This document shows positions 42,686 to 51,516 of a stretch of 64,000 nt of DNA, piece by piece. This stretch comes from Haloarcula regularis. Lineage in GTDB: Archaea > Halobacteriota > Halobacteria > Halobacteriales > Haloarculaceae. Where the stretch lies: positions 2,418,001 to 2,482,000 of the forward strand of contig NZ_CP119794.1 of NCBI RefSeq assembly GCF_029338315.1. Reading direction: 5' to 3'. Under the pieces are notes generated by a model. That model saw nothing but the letters and a program-made list of their open reading frames with translations. It did no database searches and had not been told where the DNA came from. A program made the position numbers and the translations under genes. The stretch's first letter is position 1. The number at the start of each line of letters is the position of its first letter.

Positions 42686-43624
42686 TTACGCGCTCAGGTC
42701 GAAGCTGACCCCGGTCTCGGTCTCGGAGACGTCCCAGAGTCGCCGCGCCGTCTCGCGGTCGTAGGACGCGTCGTTCGAGCGCTGAAACTCGGGATGGCCG
42801 CGCATGTCGAGGAAGCCGTCGGGGCCGACGTACTCCCCGCCGGTCACGCGGTCGGCCGTCGCCGCGAACAGCATCGGGAGCGCCCCTTTCGCCGCCGACT
42901 GGCCGAACACCGCGTTGGCGACTTTCATGGCGGCCAGCCTGACCCGCGACCCCATCTCGCGGGGGCCGCGATACTGGAGGTTCGTGGCCGCGTAGCCAGG
43001 GTGACACGCGACGGCGGTCACGTCGTCGACGCCCGCCGCCGCGAGCCGGCGGTCGAGCTCGTAGGTAAAGAGGAGGTTCGCCAGCTTGCTCTGGCCGTAG
43101 GCACTCCACTTCCCGTATGACCGCTCCCGGTGGAGGTCCTCGAAGTTCATCGTCCCCGCCTCGTGGGCCCCACTGGACTGCGTGACGACGCGCGCCTCGC
43201 CCGCACCGGCCCGGAGTGCCGGCCACAGGTGCCCGGTCAGCGCGAAGTGGCCGAAGTGGTTCACGCCCAGCTGCATCTCGAAGCCGTCCGACGTCTCTCG
43301 GCGGGGGATGGCCATCACGCCGGCGTTGTTACAGAGGACGTCGACGGCGTCGAACTCCTCGCGGACGCCCTCGGCGAAGGCCTCGACGCTCGCGAGGTCG
43401 GCGAGGTCGCACTCGCGGACCGCGAGGCCGGCGTCGGGCACCTCCTCGCGTATCTCCGAGGCCGCCCGCTCGCCGCGCTCGGCGCTGCGACAGGCCATCA
43501 CGACCGTCGCGCCCTGCCGGGCGAACGCCGCGGTCCCCTCGAACCCGATTCCGCTGTTCGCGCCGGTCACCACGACCGTCGCGTCGTCCAGTCTCGGCAT
43601 CTCGTCGGCCGTCCAGCCGGTCAT
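42686..43624 (-). CDS. Short-chain dehydrogenase/reductase (retinol-dehydrogenase-like)
   Basis: A 312-residue SDR. The NAD(P) loop TGANSGIGFEGTAAFA (about 19-34), NNAGVMAIP, the active-site Ser in VVTQSSGAHEAG and the YxxxK pair in SAYGQSKLANLLF are all intact. ACRSAERGE after strand 2 suggests NADP preference. The extended C-terminus (CHPGYAATNLQ, GGEYVGPDGFLDMRG) matches the WWOX/retinol-dehydrogenase-like group. The substrate is unknown. It is divergent from the glutaredoxin gene. Confidence 0.9.
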   Translation of the reverse strand: MTGWTADEMPRLDDATVVVTGANSGIGFEGTAAFARQGATVVMACRSAERGERAASEIREEVPDAGLAVRECDLADLASVEAFAEGVREEFDAVDVLCNNAGVMAIPRRETSDGFEMQLGVNHFGHFALTGHLWPALRAGAGEARVVTQSSGAHEAGTMNFEDLHRERSYGKWSAYGQSKLANLLFTYELDRRLAAAGVDDVTAVACHPGYAATNLQYRGPREMGSRVRLAAMKVANAVFGQSAAKGALPMLFAATADRVTGGEYVGPDGFLDMRGHPEFQRSNDASYDRETARRLWDVSETETGVSFDLSA

Positions 43625-43705
43625 TGCCACCGCTAGCGCGCGAGGCCACTCAAGGGCTCCGCCAAACCAGTAGTGCATTTGTCCCCCGCGCCCCAAGCGA
43701 CGGCG

Positions 43706-43954
43706 ATGAGCGACGTCTCGGTCACCGTCTACACGCGCGAGGACTGTCACCTCTGTGCGGACGCCGTCGACACCATCCGCCGGGTCGCCGCCGACGAGGG
43801 GGTCGGGCTGGACCTCGACCTGGTTGACGTCGACACCGACCCCGACCTCCGGGATGAATACGGCGAGCGAGTGCCCTACGTTCTCGTCGACGGCCGGCCC
43901 GCGTTCAAATACCACGTCGACGATGCGCGCCTGCGAGAGAAACTGACCGGTTAG
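43706..43954 (+). CDS. Glutaredoxin-like thiol-redox protein
   Basis: An 82-residue thioredoxin-fold protein. VTVYTREDCHLCADAVDTI holds the redox CxxC (C-H-L-C), VPYVLVDGRP the cis-proline, and FKYHVDDARLREKL the last helix. It is the DUF836/glutaredoxin-family-2-like type, a small cytoplasmic disulfide reductant. Its TAG overlaps the TAA of thiE on the other strand (TTAG). Confidence 0.88.
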   Translation: MSDVSVTVYTREDCHLCADAVDTIRRVAADEGVGLDLDLVDVDTDPDLRDEYGERVPYVLVDGRPAFKYHVDDARLREKLTG

Positions 43955-44594
43955 GCGCCCGTGTGGCCCCGCTCGACGGCTTCCCGGAGGGCCCGCGTCG
44001 CCGCCGCCGGGTCGTCGGCCGCGGTGATGGCGCTGATGACGGCGACGCCGTCGGCCCCCGCCGCGGCGACCTCGGCCGCGTTCGCGGGCGTGATGCCGCC
44101 GATGCCCACCAGCGGCAGGTCGACGGCGTCGGCGATGGCCGCGACCCGCGACGGGCCGACGCCGTGCTCGTCGTCGTCCAGGTCGGCTTTCGACCCGGTC
44201 CGATAGACCGCGCCGACACCGAGGTAGTCCGCGCCCGCGGCCGCGGCCGCCTCGGCGTCCGCCACCGTCGCGACGGACCGACCGATGACCGCGTCCGGGC
44301 CCAGCACTCGCGAGCGACCGGCACCGGCAGGTCCGAGTCCCCGAGGTGGACGCCGTCGGCGTCGACCGCCTGCGCGATGTCGACCCGGTCGTTGACGACG
44401 AAGGTGACACCGGCCGCGCGGGTCAGCTCGCGCAGGTCCCGACCCAGCTCGTAGCGCTCGCGCGCCGGCCGCCCCTTCTCGCGCAACTGGACGACGCCGA
44501 CGCCGCCCTCGACGGCGGCCTCGACGACCGCCCGCGTCGAGCGCCCGGCGGACAGCGACTCCTGTGTGACCAGATAGACGTCCCAGTCGACCAT
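43951..44594 (-). pseudogene. thiE: Thiamine-phosphate synthase, frameshifted
   Basis: ThiE joins the HMP and thiazole halves of thiamine. The first half, from 44594, shows DWDVYLVTQESLSAGRST, GVGVVQLREKG, FVVNDRVDIAQAVDADGVH and LGDSDLPV. The second half, in another frame, shows GRSVATVADAEAAAAAGAD, YLGVGAVYRTGSK and LPLVGIGGITPANAAEV. One missing G at about 44307 (minus strand GAGGTGCTGG read as GAGTGCTGG) explains the break; repaired length is about 214 residues. All signature residues survive. As thiamine synthesis is normally kept, a sequencing error is likely. Confidence 0.88.
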
Positions 44595-44641
44595 ACCGGG
44601 GGTGGGGCCGCTCGGACCCTCACTCTTTTTGTTCGACGGGC

Positions 44642-45506
44642 TCACTCCTCGCGCGCCCGCTCGTCGTCGCTGTCGGTGATGGCGTCCGTCGAGGGCATGG
44701 TCTCGCGGGCCGTCTCCTCCAGTTTGGCCGAGGCGTCGGCCGCGTACTGCTCGATGTCCTCGACGTGGGCGACGATGTCGGCGGCGTCCAGCCGTCGGTC
44801 GATGCGGACCGACATGTCCTCGGGGAGGTCGCGCTGGCGCTCCGTGCCAGTGGCCACGCCGCTGGAGACGATGGACTGGATGCCCTCCTCGACGGTGATG
44901 TCGATGTCGCGCACGCGATCTTCGATGACGTGGAGCACGTACCCGCCCATCACCGGATTCGGGGCCAGGGGGAGAAACAGTGTGACCATGTCGTCTTCGG
45001 CCGCCGCCTCGGTCACGACGTCGGGCGTCTCGGCGGTGAGGAAGGCGATGGAGTACGAGCCCTCGACGGGGAACTCGACCAGCTTCACCTCCCGGAAGCT
45101 GTCGGTATCGCTGTCGAGCAGCAGTTCGCTCATCTCGTCCAGGCTCCGGTACAGCGACCCGATGCCGGGGATGCGGGCGACGAGCGCCTCGAAGACCAGC
45201 CCCAGGTCGGAAGCGTCGGAGCGGTACTCGGTCGCGACGCCGATGACAAAGACGAGCAGGACCAGCGAGAGGACGGCGGCGAGCTTTCAGGGTCAGCTCG
45301 GACGCCGAGGCGAACCCGACCGTCGACGTGATGAACCCGACGACGGGGTCGAGCTGTTTCGAGACGAAGTCGACGACAAAGCCCAGGACGATGAGGGTCA
45401 CGATGAGCGGCATCGTCACGGCGGTGCCGGTGACGAACGCCCGACGCGTGAACTCCCTGACCGCGTCGGTTCCGGACCCCATCCGGCTGCTGAGTCGGTC
45501 GGCCAT
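44642..45506 (-). pseudogene. DUF502 family membrane protein, frameshifted
   Basis: From 45506, MADRLSSRMGSGTDAVREF leads into the first DUF502 helices (FVTGTAVTMPLIVTLIVLGFV) and ends at ASELTLK. The frame is then lost, and the rest (LAAVLSLVLLVFVIGVATEY, IPGIGSLYRSLDEMSELLL, VKLVEFPVEGSYSIAFLT) continues in another frame to the stop at 44642. One extra A (minus strand CTGAAGCTC read as CTGAAAGCTC, near 45288) explains it. Repaired length is about 287 residues, with an acidic C-terminal tail. The family role is unknown. Probably a sequencing error. Confidence 0.8.
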
Positions 45507-45630
45507 GGGGGCCCATGTGTCGGACTCCCGGAAAGTGTTGTGGGGGCAGAGGGCGGTTGCGATGCCGAACAGCAGGCGAGGTCCGCGGATCGGCCGAACC
45601 ATTTACTGCCCGCCGGGCGTTGAGAGCGGT

Positions 45631-46767
45631 GTGCGAAACTACCACCTCACGACGGTCTGGGGCATCCCCATCCGGGTGAACGTCTCGCTGCTCGTCTTCC
45701 TACCGGTGCTCGCGTGGATCATCGGGAGCGGTGCACAGATAGAAGTGTACGCCGGCATCGTCGGCTCGCTGGCCGGCGTCGACCTGGACGTGGCTCGCCT
45801 GATGGCCGGCCAGACGCCGTGGCTCATCGGCGGCGCGGCCGCAGTCGGCCTCTTTGCCAGCGTCGCCGTCCACGAGCTGGGCCACTCGTGGATGGCGATG
45901 CGCTACGACCTCGAGGTCGAGTCCATCACGCTGTGGATCCTTGGCGGCCTCGCGAGTCTGAAGACGATGCCCCGCGAGTGGAACCGCGAGCTCTGGATCG
46001 CCGTCGCCGGCCCGGTCACCTCGATTCTGGTGGGCCTGGCCTGTTACGCCGCGCTGTTCGCGCTCCCCGCCAGCGCGCAGGTGACGACGTTCGTCGTCGG
46101 CTGGCTGGCGGTCACGAACCTCTTTCTCGCGGTGTTCAACATGCTCCCGGCGTTTCCGATGGACGGCGGGCGGGTCCTCCGGGCGCTGCTCGCTCGCAAC
46201 CGCCCCTACGCCGCCGCGACCCGACTGGCCGCCCGCATCGGGACGGGCTTTGCCGTCCTCTTTGCCGTCGTCGGCGTCCTCTCGTTCTCGCCGATGCTGC
46301 TCCTGCTCGCGCTGTTCGTCTACGGCGCGGCCACCGGCGAGTCCCGGACGGTAGCGCTCTCGGACCTGCTCGAGGGGCTCACCGTCAGCGACGTCGCCCG
46401 GCCCGCGTCCGCGACCGTCGAGGCCGACGCCACCGTCGAGGACCTGGTCGATCGGATGTTCGCTCACCGCTCGACGGAGTTCACGGTCGTCCGGGACGGC
46501 GAAGCCGTCGGCGTCGTCACCATCGACGACTTCCGGACGCTCTCGAAGGCCGAGCGCGAGGCCGACACTGTCGCCGACCTGATGGAGACGGACCTCCCGC
46601 GATTCGCCGCCGACATGAGCGCGTTCGACGCGCTGGTCGCGCTCGACGGCTCGAAGGCGAGCGCGGCGCTCGTCGACAGTATCGACGGGACCCGGGTCGT
46701 CTCCCGGGCCGACTTCGCCGCCGCGATGGAGATGCGTCGCCTGGTCGGGGCACCGTCGCCGTTCTAG
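45631..46767 (+). CDS. Site-2 protease family zinc metallopeptidase with CBS domains
   Basis: A 378-residue membrane protease of the S2P class. VAVHELGHSWMA (about residue 90) is the HExxH site and LPAFPMDGGRVLRAL (about 175) the third ligand. Six or so helices are followed by two CBS domains (LTVSDVARPASATVEADATV, TEFTVVRDGEAVGVVTIDD) that may bind adenine nucleotides. It probably cuts membrane-anchored regulators. The GTG at 45631 is preferred: TTTACT lies 27 bp upstream, and the N-terminus VRNYHLTTVWGIPIRVN is typical. It is divergent from the DUF502 gene. Confidence 0.92.
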   Translation: MRNYHLTTVWGIPIRVNVSLLVFLPVLAWIIGSGAQIEVYAGIVGSLAGVDLDVARLMAGQTPWLIGGAAAVGLFASVAVHELGHSWMAMRYDLEVESITLWILGGLASLKTMPREWNRELWIAVAGPVTSILVGLACYAALFALPASAQVTTFVVGWLAVTNLFLAVFNMLPAFPMDGGRVLRALLARNRPYAAATRLAARIGTGFAVLFAVVGVLSFSPMLLLLALFVYGAATGESRTVALSDLLEGLTVSDVARPASATVEADATVEDLVDRMFAHRSTEFTVVRDGEAVGVVTIDDFRTLSKAEREADTVADLMETDLPRFAADMSAFDALVALDGSKASAALVDSIDGTRVVSRADFAAAMEMRRLVGAPSPF

Positions 46768-48110
46768 CCGCGGTACCACACGACGGCCCCGGCGACGGCG
46801 CCGAGCAGCGACAGTACGGACAGCGCCAGGTGGAGCTCGCCGAACCAGAACGGCGTCCACGGGGCGACGGCCCGGAGACCGACCAGCGCGAGCGAGAGAC
46901 CGGGCACGCCCCCGACGGCCGGGTCGAACGCGCTCGTGAGGTTGCCGATGTCGGCGGCGGCGGTCCGATACTGTACACCGCCGACGCGCTCGCCCTCGGG
47001 CAGGCGCTCGGCCTCGTAGGGAATCGGCGAGTCGGCCGGCGTCCCCGTGCTCCAGACGACTGCGCCGTCCGGCGTCACCTCGAAGACGCGCTCGTTCAGC
47101 GTGTCCGTGACCAGCGTGTTGCCGTTGTCCAGCCGATCGGCGTCGCGAGGCCAGTAGAGGTCGATGCCGCCCGCCCGGGTCAGCGTCCAGGACGGTTCCC
47201 AGCGTCCGTCGTCGGTCCGGTGGAGCTCGACCACGCGGTGGTTGTCCGAGTCGGCCACGAGGACCGCCCCGTCGCCGAGCCACTGGGGGTTGTGCTGGTG
47301 GTCGAGAATCTCGGGGTTCCCACACCGGATGTCGCCGTCGCCGTCGAAGTCGGCCAGTTGCTCGCCGCGGTCCCGGCAGGCGCCGTCGTTCCCGCCCCGG
47401 TCCGCGTTGACGACCTCCACGACGCCCGCGCCGCGCTCGACGAGCAGTATCTGGTTGGCGTTGCGGACCGAGACGAGGTAGTGGGTCTCGTTGACGGCGT
47501 CGACGTCGTTGATGTGGAGCCAGTCACGGCGGGTCGGGTCCGGCGGCGCGTCGTAGAACGACGAGGCGTTCCACTGCCAGGTTATCTCGGGGTCGCCGGA
47601 CTCGACGCCCCGGACGGTGAAGACCCGCTCGTGTTCCATGTCCGAGAGCAGGTACTCCCCGGAGTCCAGGCGCTCGACGTCGTGGATCTCGCTGTTCTCT
47701 CCGGTCCGGACCGGGATGGCGTACTCGCCGACGACGGCCGGCCCGCCCGCGGCGTCGGGGTCGATGATGCGGAACCCGGTCTTGGTACAGGGCGGCCAGT
47801 AGGGCTCACAGCCGGTGTCGTAGCCCCATTGCATGAACCCCGCCAGGACGGTGCCGTCGGGGAGCATCGTCACGTCGAAGTAGCTGTCGGCGCTGTCCTC
47901 GCGCCAGGTTATCCGCCCGTCCCTGACGAGATAGACGCTCCCCCGCTCGTGCCACCCGAAGCCGCCGCCCTGTGACCCGACGAGGGTCTCCGCGCCGCCG
48001 GTGGCGGCGACGTTGCGGTCCGGCGCCGTCACGGCCCCGGCGCCCAGCGTCAGTCCGAGGACGAGGAGGCTGCCGGCCACCAGGGCGACACCGCGGGCGT
48101 GACGCTCCAT
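46764..48110 (-). CDS. Arylsulfotransferase-like (ASST/NHL-repeat) membrane-anchored protein
   Basis: A 448-residue protein with an N-terminal hydrophobic segment (VALVAGSLLVLGLTLGAG) and a C-terminal transmembrane pair (SLALVGLRAVAPWT, ALSVLSLLGAVAGAVVWY). The body is a beta-propeller with repeats such as DVTMLPDGTVLAGF, IHDVERLDSGEYLLSDMEH, LHINDVDAVNETHYLVSVRN and RDADRLDNGNTLVTDTLNER. It resembles haloarchaeal aryl-sulfate-sulfotransferase/PQQ-like proteins, but catalysis is not proven by motif. It converges with the protease gene through CTAG. Confidence 0.8.
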   Translation of the reverse strand: MERHARGVALVAGSLLVLGLTLGAGAVTAPDRNVAATGGAETLVGSQGGGFGWHERGSVYLVRDGRITWREDSADSYFDVTMLPDGTVLAGFMQWGYDTGCEPYWPPCTKTGFRIIDPDAAGGPAVVGEYAIPVRTGENSEIHDVERLDSGEYLLSDMEHERVFTVRGVESGDPEITWQWNASSFYDAPPDPTRRDWLHINDVDAVNETHYLVSVRNANQILLVERGAGVVEVVNADRGGNDGACRDRGEQLADFDGDGDIRCGNPEILDHQHNPQWLGDGAVLVADSDNHRVVELHRTDDGRWEPSWTLTRAGGIDLYWPRDADRLDNGNTLVTDTLNERVFEVTPDGAVVWSTGTPADSPIPYEAERLPEGERVGGVQYRTAAADIGNLTSAFDPAVGGVPGLSLALVGLRAVAPWTPFWFGELHLALSVLSLLGAVAGAVVWYRG

Positions 48111-48195
48111 CGGGCTGCTCTCGGCGGACTGCGGAAAAAAGCGTTCCGACGCCGGGGCGATAGTTACAAACCGCGGGCCGCCGCAGACTCCGACG

Positions 48196-49045
48196 ATGCA
48201 GTCGGGACTCGCCGAGGGGTTCACCGCTGTCGCTGGCTCTGACCCGCTGGTCCTGGGACTCGTCGGGGGGGTGTTCATCGCCGCGCTGAACCTCCTGGGT
48301 GCCTCACTGGTGCTCGTCTGGCGGGACCCCTCCGAGCGCGCGCTCGACGGAGCGCTCGGGTTCGCCGCGGGCGTGATGCTCGCGGCGGCGTTCACGAGCC
48401 TCATCCTGCCCGGTATCGAGGTGTACTCCGACGGGAACCCGGTGCCGACGCTTCTGGGCGTGGCGCTGGGCGCGCTCTTTCTCGACCAGGCCGACCGCTT
48501 CCTCCCGCACGCCCACTACCTGCTCTCGGGTCGCAAGCGCCCCGACGCGGCGAATCCCTCGGAGACGCTCGCCGCCGCCGACGAACGACTGGCCGGCGTC
48601 GTCCTCTTCATCCTCGCCATCACGCTGCACAACATGCCGGAGGGGCTGGCCGTCGGCGTCGGGTTCGGGGCGGCCGCCGGCGATCCCTCGCAGCTCGGTG
48701 GCGCGCTCTCCTTGATGCTCGCTATCGGCATCCAGAACGTCCCCGAGGGACTCGCCGTCTCGGTGGCCGCCATCAACGCCGGCTTGGACCGGCGGCTCTA
48801 CGCCGTCGTCGCGGGGCTCCGGGCCGGCGTCGTCGAGATCCCGCTGGCCGTCCTCGGGGCCGTCGCCGTCACGCTCGTCGCCCCGCTGCTGCCCTACGCG
48901 ATGGGCTTTGCGGCGGGCGATGCTCTTTGTCATCTCCGACGAGATCGTCCCGGAGACCCACCGCCACGGCCACGAGCGGGTGGCGACGCTGGGACTCCTG
49001 TTTGGCGCTATCGTCATGCTGTATCTGGACATCTCGCTCGCCTAG
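48196..49045 (+). pseudogene. ZIP family metal transporter, frameshifted near the C-terminus
   Basis: An eight-helix ZIP protein that imports Zn2+ or other divalent metals. The metal-path helices carry LHNMPEGLAVGVGF and QNVPEGLAVSVA. After GFAAG the frame breaks, and the conserved end (MLFVISDEIVPETHRHGHE, GAIVMLYLDISLA) lies in another frame up to 49045. Two missing bases at about 48920 (GGCGCGATG read as GGCGATG) restore it, giving about 283 residues. Sequencing error is likely. It converges with the CPCC protein gene through CTAG and is divergent from the arylsulfotransferase-like gene. Confidence 0.86.
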
Positions 49046-49341
49046 ACGTCGTAGGGCCAGTTGGGGTCCCGGTCCAGTCCATCGGGGTCGGCACAGCTGT
49101 CTGCCTCGTCGGGGGTACACCCGCCGTACTGCTCGAAGTTCTCGCGTGCCGTCGCAAGCGAGACGTGGTTGGTGTCGCTCACGTAGTCCTCGTCGCCGAA
49201 CTGTATCGGGTCGTCCATCCAGTGACAGACCGGACAGACCTCGTAGGACCCGGGCGCCCCTTCCGGCAGCGTCCGGTACCCACAGCACGGACAGTAGCCC
49301 AGCTCCCGCGCCGCCGGATTCCCGGGCGTGTGGGTGGCCAT
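49042..49341 (-). CDS. CPCC-type cysteine-rich protein
   Basis: A 99-residue protein with YCPCCGYRTLPEGAPGSYEVCPVCHWMDDPIQF, the hallmark of the small CPCC domain (two CxxC pairs binding zinc). It ends DRDPNWPYDV after an acidic helix. The domain is known in bacteria and haloarchaea without assigned function. The start MATHTPGNPA at 49341 is favoured over one slightly upstream. Confidence 0.85.
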   Translation of the reverse strand: MATHTPGNPAARELGYCPCCGYRTLPEGAPGSYEVCPVCHWMDDPIQFGDEDYVSDTNHVSLATARENFEQYGGCTPDEADSCADPDGLDRDPNWPYDV

Positions 49342-49398
49342 CGACTGTGGTATGTGTGGCCACGCCAATGAATGGTTCGGTCGGTGACCTGTCGCCTT

Positions 49399-49683
49399 TC
49401 ACTCGGACTGTGCGGCCTCGACCTTCCCGGCGTACGTCTCGAGTTCCGCCGCGAGTTCGCGGGCCTGGGCCGCCGAGAGCGTCACCGTGTCGGCGTGGGG
49501 TTCGACGTGTTCGATGTCGGTGTTGTCCATCTCCACTTGGAGCTCGACGTGGTCCGGGTCCGTCCGTGGCGCGGTGACGTTGAGCACCGCGAGCGCCTCC
49601 TCCTCGAAGCCGTGGCCCTCGACCAGGCCGTCGAGCAGGTCGAACGTCGTGTACGCGTTGACCTTCATGATGCGGTCGACCAT
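49399..49683 (-). CDS. DUF6360-like haloarchaeal protein
   Basis: A 94-residue acidic protein, MVDRIMKVNAYTTFDLLDGL...GFEEEALAVLNVTAP, then strand-rich sequence and a helical end AAQARELAAELETYAG. From memory this opening matches the haloarchaeal family DUF6360. No catalytic motif, no membrane segment. The start at 49683 gives the MxDRxMKVNAY family N-terminus. Function unknown. Confidence 0.72.
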   Translation of the reverse strand: MVDRIMKVNAYTTFDLLDGLVEGHGFEEEALAVLNVTAPRTDPDHVELQVEMDNTDIEHVEPHADTVTLSAAQARELAAELETYAGKVEAAQSE

Positions 49684-49788
49684 GCCCGTCGGTTGGCGGG
49701 TCAGGCAGGTAACGGCTGCGTTCCGAGACGGCCGTCGGCTCCGGCCGGCGACCACGGACTGTTCGTTCGCGTGCACCCGGCCAGACCG

Positions 49789-50094
49789 CTATCGACCGGC
49801 GGAAACCGACGACCGGCTCGCCACGTACAGCGAGTACGTGAGTATCGCGAACCCGACGGCCGTGAGCGCGCTCTCGGCGACCAGCGCCGTTCCCGTGTCC
49901 ACACCGAGCAGCTGGTCTGCGATGCCCGCCGACAGCGACCCGGCGGTGACCGTCCCGAATCCGACGGCCAGCCACCGCAACGACCGCGTCGACGTCTTGG
50001 CCGCCGCGGTGGCGGCGAAGTAGGTGACCAGGCCGCCCAGCAGGAGCGTTACCGTCTTGAGTACGACGACGAGTGGTGTGATGGTGGTGGTCAT
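49789..50094 (-). CDS. Small membrane protein (DUF7521-like), partner of a HTH regulator
   Basis: A 101-residue protein with three transmembrane helices: VVVLKTVTLLLGGLVTYFAA, LRWLAVGFGTVTAGSLSA and LVAESALTAVGFAILTYSL. Its ATG overlaps the stop of the upstream HTH gene (ATGA), so the two are coupled. From memory such HTH-plus-DUF7521 pairs recur in haloarchaea. The membrane protein may modulate or anchor the regulator; that is inference. Confidence 0.75.
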   Translation of the reverse strand: MTTTITPLVVVLKTVTLLLGGLVTYFAATAAAKTSTRSLRWLAVGFGTVTAGSLSAGIADQLLGVDTGTALVAESALTAVGFAILTYSLYVASRSSVSAGR

Positions 50095-50453
50095 AGTTCC
50101 TCGCTGATGCGCGACCAGAGTCGCGCCAGCCGTTCGTCCGGCGACTCGTCGTCCCGGACGACGTCGACCGCGAACGGGTCGTCGCCGTCGACGGCGACAA
50201 AGACCCCCGAACAGTCCCGAACGTAGGTGGTCTCGTGGTGGCCGTCGGCCCGGATCGCCGTCCGCTCGTCGACGAGTGCGGCCTCGCTCAGCTGCTCGAG
50301 CTTCCGGTACGTGCTCGTCTGTGGCAGGTCACAGGCCGCCGCGACGGCTTTGGCTGGCCGGGGCTCGTCAAGCGCCGTGAGGATGGCCCGGCAGTCCGGG
50401 TCGGCGAGGGCTTCGAACACCGCTTGTGGGTCTATCGACGCGTCGTCTGACAC
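50091..50453 (-). CDS. ArsR-like winged-helix transcriptional regulator
   Basis: A 120-residue protein with an N-terminal winged helix: VFEALADPDCRAILTALDEP, AKAVAAACDLPQTSTYRKLEQLSEAALVDER. A strand-rich tail follows (TTYVRDCSGVFVAVDG) and it ends RLARLWSRISEEL. This is the haloarchaeal helix-turn-helix type found with DUF7521. It reads away from the halocyanin gene, and a 17-bp palindrome lies in the shared upstream region. Confidence 0.88.
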   Translation of the reverse strand: MSDDASIDPQAVFEALADPDCRAILTALDEPRPAKAVAAACDLPQTSTYRKLEQLSEAALVDERTAIRADGHHETTYVRDCSGVFVAVDGDDPFAVDVVRDDESPDERLARLWSRISEEL

Positions 50454-50577
50454 TGCGGGGGACCTCCGTTCGGGTGGTGGGCAGGGCGTCGGTGAAGTTC
50501 GCCGGCGGTCGGTTTCAAACCACCGGTCGGGGCGCTGTCGACAGTCGGCGGCCGGACGACGTAGAACACCCGCTTGC

Positions 50578-50594
50578 TTTCCAGATTCTGGAAA
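50578..50594. promoter_or_regulatory. Operator-like palindrome TTTCCAGA-T-TCTGGAAA upstream of halocyanin
   Basis: Perfect 8-bp arms around one central base. It lies about 20 bp upstream of a TATA-like TTGTTATC (about 50608-50615) that serves the halocyanin start at 50638, and about 125 bp before the start of the divergent HTH gene. Position and symmetry suggest a binding site for that regulator. Confidence 0.6.
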
Positions 50595-50637
50595 TCACCG
50601 GGACCCTTTGTTATCCTGGCACCGGACATTCGAGACG

Positions 50638-51516
50638 ATGCGAGCGCCCTCCACCCGCAGACAGTTCCTCGCTTGCACCGCCCTCGCCGGACTCGGCGCC
50701 ACCGCCGGTTGTCTCTCGACCGACGGGACGGCGTCTGCCTCGGACGATGGTCCGGACCAGACCGACTCGGCGACCCCCGACTCGACGACGACACCGCCCT
50801 CGGACCTCGAGACCTGGCTGGCCGACGCCACCGGCTACGACGGCGACCGGGCGCGGTACGGCCCCGGGGACCAGCCGACGGTCGCCGTCGGCGAACCCTT
50901 CGGCGACGACTACGCCTTCTACCCCGCCGTCGTGGAAGTCACCCCGATGACGCGAGTCCGCTGGGAGTGGACCGGCCACGGCGGCCAGCACAACGTCGTC
51001 GCGCTCGACGGGCCCTTCGACAGCGGCCGGACGAACGCCCAGTCTGGCACCAGCTACGACTACATCTTCGACGAGACCGGCGTCTACCCCTACGTCTCCG
51101 AACCCCGCCGGGACGAGGGGATGCGAGGGGCGGTCGTCGTCCGCGAACCGCCGACGACTGGCTACCCGGCGGTCGACGAGTGGCTGGCGAGCGTCGGGAA
51201 CTTCGACGGGACCGTCACCGACCGGACCGACGCCGAGACGACCACCGTGACCACCGGTGCCGAGGGCAACGGCGGCCACTTCGCGTTCACCCCACCGGTG
51301 CTGAAGATCGAGACCGGTACTACCGTCCGCTGGGAGTGGACCGGCAACGGCGGCGGCCACAACGTCGCCTTCGAGGACGCGGACATCGAATCCGGCGACG
51401 TCCTCCCGGAACCGGGCGTCCACTTCGAGCACACCTTCGAGTCGTCGGGATCGTACCTGTACTCCTGTCTCCCCCACAAGGCGCTGGGGATGCGCGGCGC
51501 CGTCGTCGTCGAGTAG
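50638..51516 (+). CDS. Two-domain halocyanin (blue copper lipoprotein)
   Basis: A 292-residue exported electron carrier. RRQFLACTALAGLGATAGC is a twin-arginine signal with lipobox, so the protein is lipid-anchored after folding. A Ser/Thr/Asp-rich linker leads to two plastocyanin-like domains (about 65-175 and 180-290). Domain 2 keeps the type-1 copper ligands: GGGHNVAF (His) and YSCLPHKALGM (Cys, His, Met). Domain 1 keeps GGQHNVV but its second loop reads YVSEPRRDEGM, so Cys and His are missing and it probably binds no copper. It is divergent from the HTH/membrane-protein pair. Confidence 0.9.
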   Translation: MRAPSTRRQFLACTALAGLGATAGCLSTDGTASASDDGPDQTDSATPDSTTTPPSDLETWLADATGYDGDRARYGPGDQPTVAVGEPFGDDYAFYPAVVEVTPMTRVRWEWTGHGGQHNVVALDGPFDSGRTNAQSGTSYDYIFDETGVYPYVSEPRRDEGMRGAVVVREPPTTGYPAVDEWLASVGNFDGTVTDRTDAETTTVTTGAEGNGGHFAFTPPVLKIETGTTVRWEWTGNGGGHNVAFEDADIESGDVLPEPGVHFEHTFESSGSYLYSCLPHKALGMRGAVVVE

